From Butyrivibrio sp. INlla21 (lineage in GTDB: Bacteria; Bacillota; Clostridia; Lachnospirales; Lachnospiraceae): a stretch of 64,000 nucleotides of DNA. The stretch lies in assembly GCF_900116875.1 (NCBI RefSeq), contig NZ_FPCC01000005.1, forward strand, positions 62,001-126,000, in the 5' to 3' direction. Shown here one piece after another: positions 17,111 to 25,706 of the stretch. A model generated the notes under the pieces. The model was not told the origin of the DNA, did not search any database, and worked only from the letters and a program-made list of their open reading frames with translations. Made by a program: the position numbers and the translations under genes. Each line of letters starts with the position of its first letter. The stretch's first letter is position 1.

Positions 17111-18141
17111 TCCATCTCCTCAAATGCTTCCAAAACGGCATCATATATGCCTTCTGCAGCTTTTTTCTTATATCCTGCGGATTCAAGGAACTTGCTGTCC
17201 TTAGATCCGACTTCTATCCGCGCACCCGGGACGGTCGATTCCATCAGGAATCTGTCGTCTTCCTCGAGGGCGAATATCCCTATGGCTTTCGCACCTGTTT
17301 TTTTGGCGCAGTTTCTTTCAAGCTTATCCGCAAATGCAGCGTTGTTTAATCCTCTGGTAAAAAAGATATCGTTGTACCTGGATATGACTCCTTCTTCCGC
17401 GTAGTCTTTGCCTGTTCCGATCTCAACGACCAGATCCGCTTCCGAAGCCTTTATCGCATCAATTCTTTTCTGCTCGGTGGCGGCAACATCTGCCGTTCTT
17501 GTAAAAAAGAATTTGATATTATTATCACTGTCTTTTTCAGAAAGCTCCTTAAGCGTCATTGCAACATCAAGTGCAGCGTCCGAAGAGGAAGTATTCGATG
17601 TACTTTCCTTGCTTTCTCCGTCATAAGCAGGATTGACCAAAACTATCTTATCATATTTCCGCGAAGGCCTTGCAAACTCAATCTCTATAGTGTTTGACTC
17701 TGTGAGTGAGCTTTCATTGACATAAAAGTCATCCAGCTTAAAATCAAGGCATACGCTGCCCGTATCGTTCTCTTTGTAGCATATCGCACTTTCAAAGATA
17801 TCCAGATCCGTCACCACAGCATTATCAAGGTAGAACCCTTCCTCCCTGCTGTCGATGTGTATCAAAAGCTCGTGATCCATGTATCCGTCCTCAAGCACGA
17901 TATCATCGGAGCTTACGCTCTTAGAAAGAGGAATCGTAAGCTTTCCTTTTTGAGAATCCGAAACATTCCTGTCAACAAGTATCTTATAGGCATCCTTGGC
18001 AGTTCCGCGGTCAATCGTCACACCTGACGCATCGGTTATCATAATGTGCTTGGTAGCCGATCTCTGAAGCATGACCGCAATGGATATAACGCCGAATACC
18101 GTCGCCTTTATGGCAAACCTTTTCATCGCTGCATTATCCAT
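17107..18141 (-). CDS. Amidase_3-fold protein lacking the zinc site (pseudo-amidase)
   Basis: 344 residues with an N-terminal membrane anchor (about 8-25). The C-terminal half from about residue 165 follows N-acetylmuramoyl-L-alanine amidases: strand IVLVNPAYDGE in the place of IVIDPGHGG, RTADVAATEQKRIDAIKASEADLVVEIGTG in the place of R..D....R...AN...D..IS-H-N, and a final GARIEVGSKDSKFLESAGY block that keeps the glutamate. Both zinc histidines are gone, so hydrolysis is unlikely; it may bind glycan or regulate an active amidase. It begins six bases after the methyltransferase stop and overlaps rdgB. The fold call is by motif only. Confidence 0.65.
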   Translation of the reverse strand: MDNAAMKRFAIKATVFGVISIAVMLQRSATKHIMITDASGVTIDRGTAKDAYKILVDRNVSDSQKGKLTIPLSKSVSSDDIVLEDGYMDHELLIHIDSREEGFYLDNAVVTDLDIFESAICYKENDTGSVCLDFKLDDFYVNESSLTESNTIEIEFARPSRKYDKIVLVNPAYDGESKESTSNTSSSDAALDVAMTLKELSEKDSDNNIKFFFTRTADVAATEQKRIDAIKASEADLVVEIGTGKDYAEEGVISRYNDIFFTRGLNNAAFADKLERNCAKKTGAKAIGIFALEEDDRFLMESTVPGARIEVGSKDSKFLESAGYKKKAAEGIYDAVLEAFEEME

Positions 18142-18147
18142 AGCTTA

Positions 18148-19296
18148 TCACTCGCTTCTTCTTGGTGGCTTGGGCCCCATGAACTGATAAAAATATGTCT
18201 TCAACATTCCGTTATATATCTTTCGATTCTTATCGGCTTTCCTTCCGATATACTTTTCCGCCTGCTCATATCCGCTGATAAGATACATTGACCACGAATC
18301 AAGACTCTTGTATCGCTCACCAATTGTCTTATAAAGCGCAGGAAGCTCGCCTCCTTCACCGATTCTTTCGCCGTACGGAGGGTTTGTTATGATAAAGCCG
18401 TATTTCTTCCTGTGACTGAGATCCGCTATATCCCTCGCCTGGAAGTGGATCATATTCTCAACGCCGGCCTTTGCCGCGTTTATCCTTGCTATATCAACCA
18501 TTGCCGGATCAAGGTCATATCCCTGAATATCGGTATCAATATCGGTTATGATCTCATCCCTGCACTCATCTCGTACATCCTGCCAGTTCTGAGGTGTAAT
18601 TATATGCGTCCATGCTTCTGCCGTAAAATGCCTGTTCATGCCCGGCGCGATGTGCGCAGCCATCATAGCTGCCTCAATCGGAATTGTTCCGCTTCCGCAA
18701 AAAGGATCCACCAAGATCCTGTCTCCGTGCCATGGAGTAAGCATGATAAGCGCAGCCGCAAGATTCTCCGCTATGGGAGCCTTGGACTCAAGCTTTCTGT
18801 AACCTCTTTTATGAAGTGAATCTCCGGTCGTATCAAGCGCTACCGTCACTTCGTCTTTCATTAAAAAGACTCTGATGGGATAGCTCTCGGCATCCTCCTT
18901 AAACCAGTCGGTGTGATAGCTCTGCTTCATGCGTTCAACAATGGCTTTTTTTACAATTGACTGAATATCTGAAGGGCTAAAGAGCTTACTCTTAACACTT
19001 GACGCCTTTTTAACCCAGAACTTACCTCTCTCAGGGATATACTCTTCCCACGGGAGCTCTTTTACCCCCTGGAAAAGTTCTTCAAAAGACTGCGCTCTAA
19101 AGCTTCCTACCTTTATAAGTATCCTCTCGGCAGTTCTCAACCCAATATTGGCACGGCATACCGCGTCCGCATCTCCCGCAAAGGTGATCCTACCGTCGGA
19201 AACCTCTGTTATATCGTATCCGAGATCTATTATTTCTTTTTTAAGTACTGCCTCCAGTCCGAAATGGCACGGGGCTATCAGTTCAAATTTTCTCAT
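18148..19296 (-). CDS. THUMP-domain class I RNA methyltransferase (RlmL/YpsC type)
   Basis: 382 residues. The N-terminus MRKFELIAPCHFGLEAVLKK is the family start, so the ATG is secure. THUMP domain about 45-155, then a Rossmann methyltransferase with VDPFCGSGTIPIEAA (motif I) and the catalytic ITNPPYGERIG (motif IV), the N2-guanine signature. It should methylate 23S rRNA, by analogy to RlmL. No ribosome site lies upstream; an extended -10 box (TGGTATACT) ends seven bases before the ATG, so the message may be leaderless. Confidence 0.92.
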   Translation of the reverse strand: MRKFELIAPCHFGLEAVLKKEIIDLGYDITEVSDGRITFAGDADAVCRANIGLRTAERILIKVGSFRAQSFEELFQGVKELPWEEYIPERGKFWVKKASSVKSKLFSPSDIQSIVKKAIVERMKQSYHTDWFKEDAESYPIRVFLMKDEVTVALDTTGDSLHKRGYRKLESKAPIAENLAAALIMLTPWHGDRILVDPFCGSGTIPIEAAMMAAHIAPGMNRHFTAEAWTHIITPQNWQDVRDECRDEIITDIDTDIQGYDLDPAMVDIARINAAKAGVENMIHFQARDIADLSHRKKYGFIITNPPYGERIGEGGELPALYKTIGERYKSLDSWSMYLISGYEQAEKYIGRKADKNRKIYNGMLKTYFYQFMGPKPPRRSE

Positions 19297-19303
19297 AGTT
19301 AAA

Positions 19304-19312
19304 AGTATACCA
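19304..19312 (-). promoter_or_regulatory. Extended -10 promoter of the THUMP methyltransferase, leaderless arrangement
   Basis: Minus strand TGGTATACT, then seven bases, then ATG. The same geometry is seen before yigZ. The tRNA-Arg terminator lies just upstream, so the gene needs its own promoter. Confidence 0.5.
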
Positions 19313-19330
19313 TATTTCCTATCACATAAT

Positions 19331-19362
19331 AAAAAAGAGAGAACAGCAATCTGCTCTCTCTT
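19331..19362 (-). terminator. Terminator of tRNA-Arg(ACG)
   Basis: Twelve pairs (one G-T) with a four-base loop, then six T on the minus strand. Confidence 0.85.
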
Positions 19363-19370
19363 AGCTTAGA

Positions 19371-19444
19371 TGTGAGTGACAAGATTCGAACTCGCGACCT
19401 TCTGGTCCGTAGCCAGACGCTCTATCCAGCTGAGCTACACTCAC
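19371..19444 (-). tRNA. tRNA-Arg(ACG)
   Basis: Minus strand: acceptor GTGAGTG/CACTCAC with discriminator A; loop CTACGGA in the TCTGG/CCAGA stem gives ACG, read as inosine-CG after TadA editing. A single-gene unit with its own promoter and terminator. Confidence 0.95.
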
Positions 19445-19451
19445 ATAATGT

Positions 19452-19490
19452 CGCCTGCGGCAACAAAGTATATTATATGCACCGCAGGCG
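19452..19490 (-). promoter_or_regulatory. GC-rich inverted repeat straddling the tRNA-Arg -10 box
   Basis: CGCCTGCGG (19452-19460) and CCGCAGGCG (19482-19490) are exact nine-base inverted arms. One arm lies in the promoter spacer and the other in the leader, with TATAAT between them. Confidence 0.6.
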
Positions 19491-19500
19491 AAGTTGTCAA
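19472..19500 (-). promoter_or_regulatory. Promoter of tRNA-Arg(ACG)
   Basis: Minus strand: perfect TTGACA, 17 bases, perfect TATAAT, about 28 bases before the tRNA. Confidence 0.9.
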
Positions 19501-19537
19501 CACATTATTATTGTTTGCGCGATGTGCGCGTTTACTG

Positions 19538-20677
19538 TCAGCTACTGTACGGAGAATAGCTTCCCTTCATAGCAGCTTCAGCTGCTTTGGTCTGAGCTAC
19601 AAGCTTCTCCATGTCAGGTCTTGCAAACTCAAAGCACGCAAGTAATGTAGGTGAAAAGACTCCGCACTCGCCGTTCTTTATCATCTCATAAGCCTTATCA
19701 ACAGGATACGCGGATTTATAAACACGATCACTTACAAGTGCGTCATATACATCGGCAAGAGCCGTAAGCTGAGCACCGATCGAGTTGTCTTCTCCTACGA
19801 GTCCGTCAGGATATCCGCCACCGTCGTATCTCTCATGATGATGCCTGCATATATCAAGACACATCTCATAGTACTCTTTGTCCTGAATATCCTTGAGCAT
19901 CTCTATTACTTCGCAGCCCCTTGTAGTGTGAGACTTCATCACCTCAAATTCTTCGTTTGTAAGTCTTCCGGGTTTCAAAAGAATGGAATCCGGAACAGAT
20001 ATCTTACCTATATCATGCATAGCCGATGCCTGCGTGATAACATCTATAAGATGAGGCGTAAGCCCGACCTTGGGATAGTTATTCATTGCAGTAAGAGCAA
20101 GTATTCTTACAAAGCCCTTGATCCTCTTAAGATGATAGCCGGACTCCATATTTCTGAACTCAACGATAGTCGCAATGGTATCTATAACTTTTTCATTGCT
20201 GTAACGAAGCTTTTCTTCCTGCTTTTTAAGATAGATAAACTGCTTCTTTAAGACTCTCGTCTGATCGTCTGTCTGCTTTTCAAGATTATTCTTGCGGTCG
20301 AAAAGCTCAACCGTTCTTGACACTCTCCTGTTTACGATAACAGGATCAAAAGGCTTGTGAACAACATCAGCCGCTCCGTACTGGTAGCTTGTACGTTCAG
20401 CTTCCGTAGAAGTGTCCGCCGTTATCATGAGAACAGGAATAGTCTCATTGAGATTATCCTTTTGCGCCATTGCTTCCAAAACCGCATAGCCATCCATTTC
20501 AGGCATAATGATATCGAGCAAAACAGCGGCAAGATTGTCCTTGTTTTCCTCAATCATCTTCATAGCTTGCACGCCATCTCCGGCTTCAAGGATATTATAT
20601 TTATCTTTGAATATTTCTCCCAGTATTCCTCTGTTGATCTCGTTATCATCAACGACAAGGATTGAGCGTTCTGCCAT
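19538..20677 (-). CDS. Response regulator with HD-GYP cyclic-di-GMP phosphodiesterase domain
   Basis: 379 residues. Receiver domain 1-120 with acidic pocket D10-D11, phospho-acceptor D55 and K108; a linking coiled coil (about 125-165); HD-GYP domain about 165-345 with HD at 221-222, HH at 250/279-281 and the GYP triad at 288-290 (YDGGGYPDGL). Such proteins hydrolyse c-di-GMP when phosphorylated. No histidine kinase gene is adjacent. The gene sits 24 bases downstream of a thiolase and may share its transcript. AGGAGG precedes the ATG. Confidence 0.94.
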   Translation of the reverse strand: MAERSILVVDDNEINRGILGEIFKDKYNILEAGDGVQAMKMIEENKDNLAAVLLDIIMPEMDGYAVLEAMAQKDNLNETIPVLMITADTSTEAERTSYQYGAADVVHKPFDPVIVNRRVSRTVELFDRKNNLEKQTDDQTRVLKKQFIYLKKQEEKLRYSNEKVIDTIATIVEFRNMESGYHLKRIKGFVRILALTAMNNYPKVGLTPHLIDVITQASAMHDIGKISVPDSILLKPGRLTNEEFEVMKSHTTRGCEVIEMLKDIQDKEYYEMCLDICRHHHERYDGGGYPDGLVGEDNSIGAQLTALADVYDALVSDRVYKSAYPVDKAYEMIKNGECGVFSPTLLACFEFARPDMEKLVAQTKAAEAAMKGSYSPYSS

Positions 20678-20701
20678 AAATCCTCCTAAAATAGGGATAT
20701 A

Positions 20702-21889
20702 TTAGTTGCTGTATTTTTCTACAATTGCTGCGCAGCCCATTCCACCGCCTACGCACAATGTTGCAAGTCCTTTTTTGGCATCTCTTCTCTGCATCTCATA
20801 AAGAAGAGAAACAAGAATTCTGTTTCCTGAGCATCCAACGGGATGTCCGAGTGCGATAGCACCGCCGTTTACATTAAGAACATCATTGGAGAATCCAAGG
20901 TCGTGCTGAACAGCTACAGACTGTGCGGCAAATGCCTCGTTAGCCTCGATAAGATCAAAGTCTCCGATTGAATATCCAGATTTTTTCATAACTTTATTTG
21001 TAGCAGCTACAGGTCCGATACCCATGATGCTGGGCTCTACGCCTGCAAGCTCACCTGCGATCCATGTTCCGAGTGGCTTTACTCCAAGCTCTTTTGCCTT
21101 CTCTTCGCTCATTACGATGATAGCAGATGCAGCGTCGTTAATTCCCGAAGAATTGGCTGCCGTAACCATACCGTCTTTTTTGAACGCGGGCTTAAGATGT
21201 GAGATTCCCTCAGCTGTAACTCCGCTTCTGGGGCCTTCATCCGTATCAAAAATAATTGTCTCTTTCTTTTTCTTAATCTCTACGGGAACGATCTCTTCCT
21301 TGAACTTGCCGTCTGCGATAGCCTTCTCAGCCTTGTTCTGAGACCAAGCCGCAAACTCGTCGAGCTGCTCTCTTGTAAGATGCCACTGCTCAGCGATATT
21401 CTCGGCTGTGATACCCATGTGATATCCGCCGAAAGCATCTGTAAGAGCGTCCTTGATCATAGCATCCTGAAGCTCTCCGGAGCCCATACGATATCCGTAA
21501 CGTCCCTGCTGCATAAGATAAGGAGCCATTGACATGTTCTCCATACCGCCTGCTACGATGATATCAGCGTCACCCATAGAAATGAGCTTAGCTGCAAGGT
21601 TTACACAATGAAGTCCCGATCCGCAAAGTACGTTGATTGTTGTCGCGGGAACCTCAACGGGTATTCCTGCATTTAATGCAGCCTGTCTTGCGGGATTCTG
21701 TCCAAGTCCTGCCTGGATAACGCATCCCATATATACTTCATCAACCTGCTCGGGTTTAACTCCCGCGCGGTTTAATGCTTCCTTGATTACAATTGTTCCG
21801 AGTGCCGGAGCCGGTGTTGTGCTGAGCGCTCCACCCATTGTTCCTATTGCTGTTCTGCAGGCACCTGCAAGTACTACTTTTCTAGCCAT
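20702..21889 (-). CDS. thlA: Acetyl-CoA acetyltransferase (thiolase), first copy
   Basis: 395 residues. It joins two acetyl-CoA into acetoacetyl-CoA. The catalytic set is complete: nucleophile Cys89 in [18 protein letters not shown] histidine, and the second cysteine in [10 protein letters not shown]. It is very like the thiolase of the butyrate operon at 29639-30829 through most of its length, with the largest differences around 125-140 and 225-245. GGAGG precedes the ATG and a promoter lies upstream. Being outside the butyrate operon it may serve another route or another growth state. Confidence 0.94.
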   Translation of the reverse strand: MARKVVLAGACRTAIGTMGGALSTTPAPALGTIVIKEALNRAGVKPEQVDEVYMGCVIQAGLGQNPARQAALNAGIPVEVPATTINVLCGSGLHCVNLAAKLISMGDADIIVAGGMENMSMAPYLMQQGRYGYRMGSGELQDAMIKDALTDAFGGYHMGITAENIAEQWHLTREQLDEFAAWSQNKAEKAIADGKFKEEIVPVEIKKKKETIIFDTDEGPRSGVTAEGISHLKPAFKKDGMVTAANSSGINDAASAIIVMSEEKAKELGVKPLGTWIAGELAGVEPSIMGIGPVAATNKVMKKSGYSIGDFDLIEANEAFAAQSVAVQHDLGFSNDVLNVNGGAIALGHPVGCSGNRILVSLLYEMQRRDAKKGLATLCVGGGMGCAAIVEKYSN

Positions 21890-21924
21890 TCTTACCTCCG
21901 ATTTTATACACTATACCAATTATT

Positions 21925-21953
21925 ATTTTATCACTTTAATGATTAGTGCTCAA
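21925..21953 (-). promoter_or_regulatory. Promoter of the first thiolase gene
   Basis: Minus strand: TTGAGC, 17 bases, TAAAAT. Just upstream (21959-21972) TTGTGTGAACACAA is a perfect 6-2-6 inverted repeat that could bind a regulator or be the end of the cobalt operon. Confidence 0.5.
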
Positions 21954-21979
21954 CGTATTTGTGTGAACACAATTTCTCA

Positions 21980-22699
21980 TTAAAGGCCGTGCGCCTCTAG
22001 TAGTTCACTGTTTCCAAGGACATCTTCTGTCCTTCCGTCAAAAACGATAGTTCCTTCATCCAAAAGAATTGTTCTATCACAGGTCTTACTGACAAAATCA
22101 AGATCATGCGATGCAATTATCTTAAGTCCGCCGATGCCCTTTAAAACCTGAATCAGATTTCTTCTGTTCCTCGGATCCAAGGCCACTGAAGGCTCATCCA
22201 TGATTATTATATCAGGTTTCATCGAAAGAATCGTAGCAATTGATGCAAGTTTCTTTTCTCCGCCCGATAATTTGTACGTCTTATTATCTCTAAGATTCTC
22301 TATTCCGACAAGTCTTAAAGCTTCGGAAACTCTTTCTTCCACCTCTTCTTCCGAAAGCCCGTAATTACGAGGGCCGAAAGCCACGTCGTCTTCGACCGTT
22401 GTTAAAAAGAGCTGGCTGTCGGAATCCTGAAAAACATATCCGATGTGTTCTCTTATGTGATCCAGATTCTTTTTGTTCATCTTATGCCCGGCAACCGTTA
22501 TATCACCGGTATAATCAAGAAACAGACCCACCATCAATTTCATGAGTGTGGATTTTCCTATTCCGTTTGCGCCGACAAGTCCAATACTTTCACCGTAATT
22601 CGCGGTAAAAGAAATGTCTTTTAAAACAACAGAATCTTTTTCATATGAAAAACTAAGTCCTGAAATATTCAGAAGTTCTCCGCTTACTCCGGTCTTCAT
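21980..22699 (-). CDS. cbiO: Cobalt/nickel ECF transporter ATPase
   Basis: 239 residues. ABC ATPase with Walker A GANGIGKST (about 42-50), Q-loop VFQDSDSQLF, signature LSGGEKKLAS, Walker B IIIMDEP and the switch histidine in ASHDL. The QDSDSQLF wording is typical of energy-coupling-factor ATPases. Its ATG overlaps the cbiQ stop by four bases. It powers the CbiM-CbiQ importer. Confidence 0.93.
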   Translation of the reverse strand: MKTGVSGELLNISGLSFSYEKDSVVLKDISFTANYGESIGLVGANGIGKSTLMKLMVGLFLDYTGDITVAGHKMNKKNLDHIREHIGYVFQDSDSQLFLTTVEDDVAFGPRNYGLSEEEVEERVSEALRLVGIENLRDNKTYKLSGGEKKLASIATILSMKPDIIIMDEPSVALDPRNRRNLIQVLKGIGGLKIIASHDLDFVSKTCDRTILLDEGTIVFDGRTEDVLGNSELLEAHGL

Positions 22700-23475
22700 A
22701 AAACACCTCTTCCCGCATAAAATCTAATAAACAAAAGTATCAACACCCACACTATCGGATAGATAACGTCAATCTTTTTTACTCCCTTTTTCTTGGGAAT
22801 GAAATCTCCTTTGAATCCGCGAAGGTGCATGCTCTCATACACAATCCTCGCTTTATCCATGCTTCGGAGGAGCCACTGTCCGACAAGCGTTCCCCAGGAT
22901 CTGTATTCTATTCCTTTTTGTCCGGGAGCTCTCAGCCTGTAAGCAGTATATATCCTGTCCGCTTCGTTCGACATAACATCAATGTATCTATATATCAGCA
23001 TTATAACAATTACAATTATCTTGGGAACTTTGACCGTTCTAAGCGCATAGCAGATATCGTCTATGGAAGTTGTAGCAATGAGCGCATAGACCGCCAGCAC
23101 CGTATAAAGACCTTTTATCATAAGAGTAAGCATCGAGACCATTCCGCCGCTAACCGAATATCCCGCGATCATAACCGTAGTCTTATCAAGGAAAGGATTG
23201 AATATTCCAACAAACAAAACCAGCGGAAGTATCAATCTCATTCTATAGATTCCATCTTTAAAAGAAAGTTCGCCTATGATAAAAGTAAAGATAATATATA
23301 CAGACAAAAGAATCAGCGGAACAATATCATACTTTCCTACTGATGTGACCAAAAAAATGTAAATAACGCTAATAAGCAGCTTCCCCAGAGGATGAAGGTT
23401 ATTCATCCAATGGGAACGCTGCTGAAGATCCTGAAGTTTATTTAATTCAACAAGTCTTTTTTCAATAGAATTCAT
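22696..23475 (-). CDS. cbiQ: Cobalt/nickel ECF transporter T component
   Basis: 259 residues with about five membrane helices and the cytoplasmic coupling helices, including YTAYRLRAPGQKGIEYRSWG and ESMHLRGFKG, equivalent to the Ala-Arg-Gly type motifs that contact the ATPase. It overlaps cbiM by one base (TAATG) and cbiO by four, so the three proteins are made in step. Confidence 0.92.
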   Translation of the reverse strand: MNSIEKRLVELNKLQDLQQRSHWMNNLHPLGKLLISVIYIFLVTSVGKYDIVPLILLSVYIIFTFIIGELSFKDGIYRMRLILPLVLFVGIFNPFLDKTTVMIAGYSVSGGMVSMLTLMIKGLYTVLAVYALIATTSIDDICYALRTVKVPKIIVIVIMLIYRYIDVMSNEADRIYTAYRLRAPGQKGIEYRSWGTLVGQWLLRSMDKARIVYESMHLRGFKGDFIPKKKGVKKIDVIYPIVWVLILLFIRFYAGRGVL

Positions 23476-24485
23476 TAAGCTGTTTTAGTCTCTGTCTTTT
23501 TCCTAAAGAACCTGAAAACATAGCAGAATACAGCCGAAAGTGCTGCAACAAGGATAGCTCCAACTATGCCTGAGAAGCTTGTTCCAACGGCTGCTTCACT
23601 GTCAGGGAATGCATAGTCGGGTAAAAGAGATGTGGTCTCCTGAATGGATTCCGCAGTCTCATATACCGTTCCTTCTGCTTCAAGCTCTGATGTTCCGGCA
23701 ACCTGCTCCATAGACCATTCAAGTCCGTCAGGGAATGCCGATGCATAAAGTGATACAAATCCTCCGCAGATAAGTGCTGCCACTGCCAATACTATGATTG
23801 TTTTCTTTAAGGATAACTTTGCTTCCTTCTTTTCCGAAGCCTCGCCAACGCCCCAAAGAAGCTCAGGTCTTGCTTCATATATAAAGATAAGGACTGCTGA
23901 TGTAATAAGTCCTTCAACAAAACCGATAGCAAGGTGAATCGGCTGCATTGTTGCTACAAAAGTCGAAAACGGAAGCTCCGTAATTCCCGATATCAATGTT
24001 TCAAGTGTAACCGAGAATGCACCAAGCTGCAAGGTAAGAACGCATCCCAATATCGATGCGAGAATTATCTTGGCTCTCGAAGCTCCTTTCTTCATTATTG
24101 GACGCCATATGAGCAGCGCTCCTACAAAGCACCCGTAAAAAGCCATATTCCAAACATTACATCCCAGCGCCATAAGTCCGCCGTCAGCAAACAAAAGACA
24201 CTGGACAAGCAGTACTCCTATCATTGTAAGGAATCCCGCATAGGGTCCCAAAAGTGCGGAAAGCATCATTCCTCCGCAAAGATGTCCCGAAGAACCTGTT
24301 CCGGGAATCGTGAAATTAAGCATCTGCGTTGCAAACACAAAAGCTCCCATGACACCCATTACAGGAATCTTGGATTCGTCGCTTTCCTCTCTTACTTTCT
24401 TTACAGAAACGCCTGCCGCTCCTGTAGATAAAACATACATTGTTCCGGCAACCGCAGGAGCAATTAGAGCATCCGCCATATGCAT
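23475..24485 (-). CDS. cbiM: Cobalt/nickel ECF S component with fused PDGLE domain (CbiM-CbiN type)
   Basis: 336 residues. The mature N-terminus MHMADALIAPAVAG supplies the amine and His2 used for metal binding. About seven helices make up the CbiM part (1-215). The tail carries a further helix, the motif FPDGLEWSMEQ and a last helix, which is the PDGLE (CbiN/NikN-like) small subunit fused to CbiM. GGAGG lies nine bases before the ATG. Cobalt or nickel cannot be told apart from the sequence; no cobalamin riboswitch is seen. Confidence 0.92.
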   Translation of the reverse strand: MHMADALIAPAVAGTMYVLSTGAAGVSVKKVREESDESKIPVMGVMGAFVFATQMLNFTIPGTGSSGHLCGGMMLSALLGPYAGFLTMIGVLLVQCLLFADGGLMALGCNVWNMAFYGCFVGALLIWRPIMKKGASRAKIILASILGCVLTLQLGAFSVTLETLISGITELPFSTFVATMQPIHLAIGFVEGLITSAVLIFIYEARPELLWGVGEASEKKEAKLSLKKTIIVLAVAALICGGFVSLYASAFPDGLEWSMEQVAGTSELEAEGTVYETAESIQETTSLLPDYAFPDSEAAVGTSFSGIVGAILVAALSAVFCYVFRFFRKKTETKTA

Positions 24486-24535
24486 GATATTTTTCCTCCA
24501 AATACTTTTCTGAGTTTAGTTTTAATCTCATCAAA

Positions 24536-24564
24536 AGTATAGTTATAGAAAAATAGCGCCGCAA
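24536..24564 (-). promoter_or_regulatory. Promoter of the cobalt/nickel operon, overlapping the etfA terminator
   Basis: Minus strand: TTGCGG, 17 bases, TATACT. The -35 box lies in the 3' arm of the terminator hairpin. Confidence 0.5.
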
Positions 24565-24588
24565 CCCCCCTAGGGGGATTGCGACGCA
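24549..24588 (-). terminator. Terminator of the butyrate operon
   Basis: Minus strand: GCGTCGCAATCCCC pairs with GGGGGTTGCGGCGC around CTAG, followed by TATTTTTC. The stem is strong and GC-rich. Confidence 0.85.
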
Positions 24589-24628
24589 ATAAACTATTGT
24601 ATAAGGTAGTTCCGCAATCACTTCGTGA

Positions 24629-25678
24629 TTACTTTTTTGCTGCAAGAGATTCTTTGATCTTCTTTGTAAGAGCGGGAACGATCTTGTTAAGATCTCCTAC
24701 TACACCATAATCAGCTACATCAAAGATAGGAGCATTCTCATCCTTGTTGATAGCGATGATGATGTCAGACTCTTCCATACCTGCTACGTGCTGGATAGCA
24801 CCTGAAATACCGATAGCAAAGTAAAGAGCGGGACGAACTGTCTTACCTGTCTGTCCAACCTGAAGATCCTTGGGCTTCCAGCCTGAATCTACAACTGCAC
24901 GTGAGCAGGAAACTGTTCCGCCAAGTGCCTCTGCAAGGTCATCAAGAAGCTTGAAGTTCTCTGCTGAACCAACTCCACGTCCGCCTGATACAAGAATCTT
25001 AGCTCCCTGGATATCAGCTACGCTTGAAGCCTCCTTAACGATCTTAAGGATCTCTGTATAGCAGTTGTTCTCTTCGAATCCGGGATTGAACTCAACTATC
25101 TCAGCCTTAGCGCCCTTGATAGGATCAATCTTCTGCATAACGCCGGGACGAACCGTAGCCATCTGAGGACGGAAGTCAGGGCATGCAATTGTAGCGATTG
25201 TGTTTCCACCGAAAGCAGGACGTGTCATAAGAAGCTGTTTGTGTTTCTGCTCCTGTCCGGGAACAGCGTTAAGCGGGAAATCACCGATATCAAGACTTGT
25301 ACAGTCAGCTGTAAGTCCTGTATGTACTCTTGAAGATACTCTGGGGCCAAGGTCTCTACCAATGGCTGTAGCACCTACAAGAAGGATCTCAGGCTTAAAC
25401 TCGTTAATAACAGATGCAAGAGCGTGTGTGTAAGGCTCTGTTCTGTAATCTTTAAGAGCAGGATCGTCTACTACGATTACTCTGTCTGCGCCATACTCGG
25501 CAAGCTTGTCTGAAAGTCCCTTCACACCGCTACCAAGTAATACAGCAGTTACTTTTTTCTCATCAAGATCTTCTGCAAGATTCTTTGCTTTGCCCAGAAG
25601 CTCAAGTGCAATGCTTGAAAGTTCATTGTCTACCTGCTGAGCAAATATAAATACACCTTTATATTCTTCTAAAGACAT
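24629..25678 (-). CDS. etfA: Electron transfer flavoprotein alpha subunit
   Basis: 349 residues. The C-terminal FAD domain shows ILVSGGRGVGSAENF, GWKPKDLQVGQTGKTVRPALY and AIGISGAIQHVAGM, the flavin-binding core of EtfA. With EtfB and Bcd it should couple crotonyl-CoA reduction to ferredoxin reduction (electron bifurcation, known for clostridial Bcd-Etf; inferred here). The stop codon lies in a small hairpin (AATCAC, TTCG, TGATTA at about 24617-24631). It is the last gene of the operon. Confidence 0.96.
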   Translation of the reverse strand: MSLEEYKGVFIFAQQVDNELSSIALELLGKAKNLAEDLDEKKVTAVLLGSGVKGLSDKLAEYGADRVIVVDDPALKDYRTEPYTHALASVINEFKPEILLVGATAIGRDLGPRVSSRVHTGLTADCTSLDIGDFPLNAVPGQEQKHKQLLMTRPAFGGNTIATIACPDFRPQMATVRPGVMQKIDPIKGAKAEIVEFNPGFEENNCYTEILKIVKEASSVADIQGAKILVSGGRGVGSAENFKLLDDLAEALGGTVSCSRAVVDSGWKPKDLQVGQTGKTVRPALYFAIGISGAIQHVAGMEESDIIIAINKDENAPIFDVADYGVVGDLNKIVPALTKKIKESLAAKK

Positions 25679-25706
25679 GACTCTTCTCCTTATCTTTTAA
25701 TAAATA

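Noticed and set aside
21959-21972. Rex redox-repressor site before the first thiolase
   Set aside because: The palindrome lacks the usual TTGTnAA-N4-TTnACAA spacing, so I list it only as an unassigned repeat.
24486-24620. Cobalamin riboswitch before the cobalt operon
   Set aside because: No B12 box or conserved core was found; the structure there is the etfA terminator.
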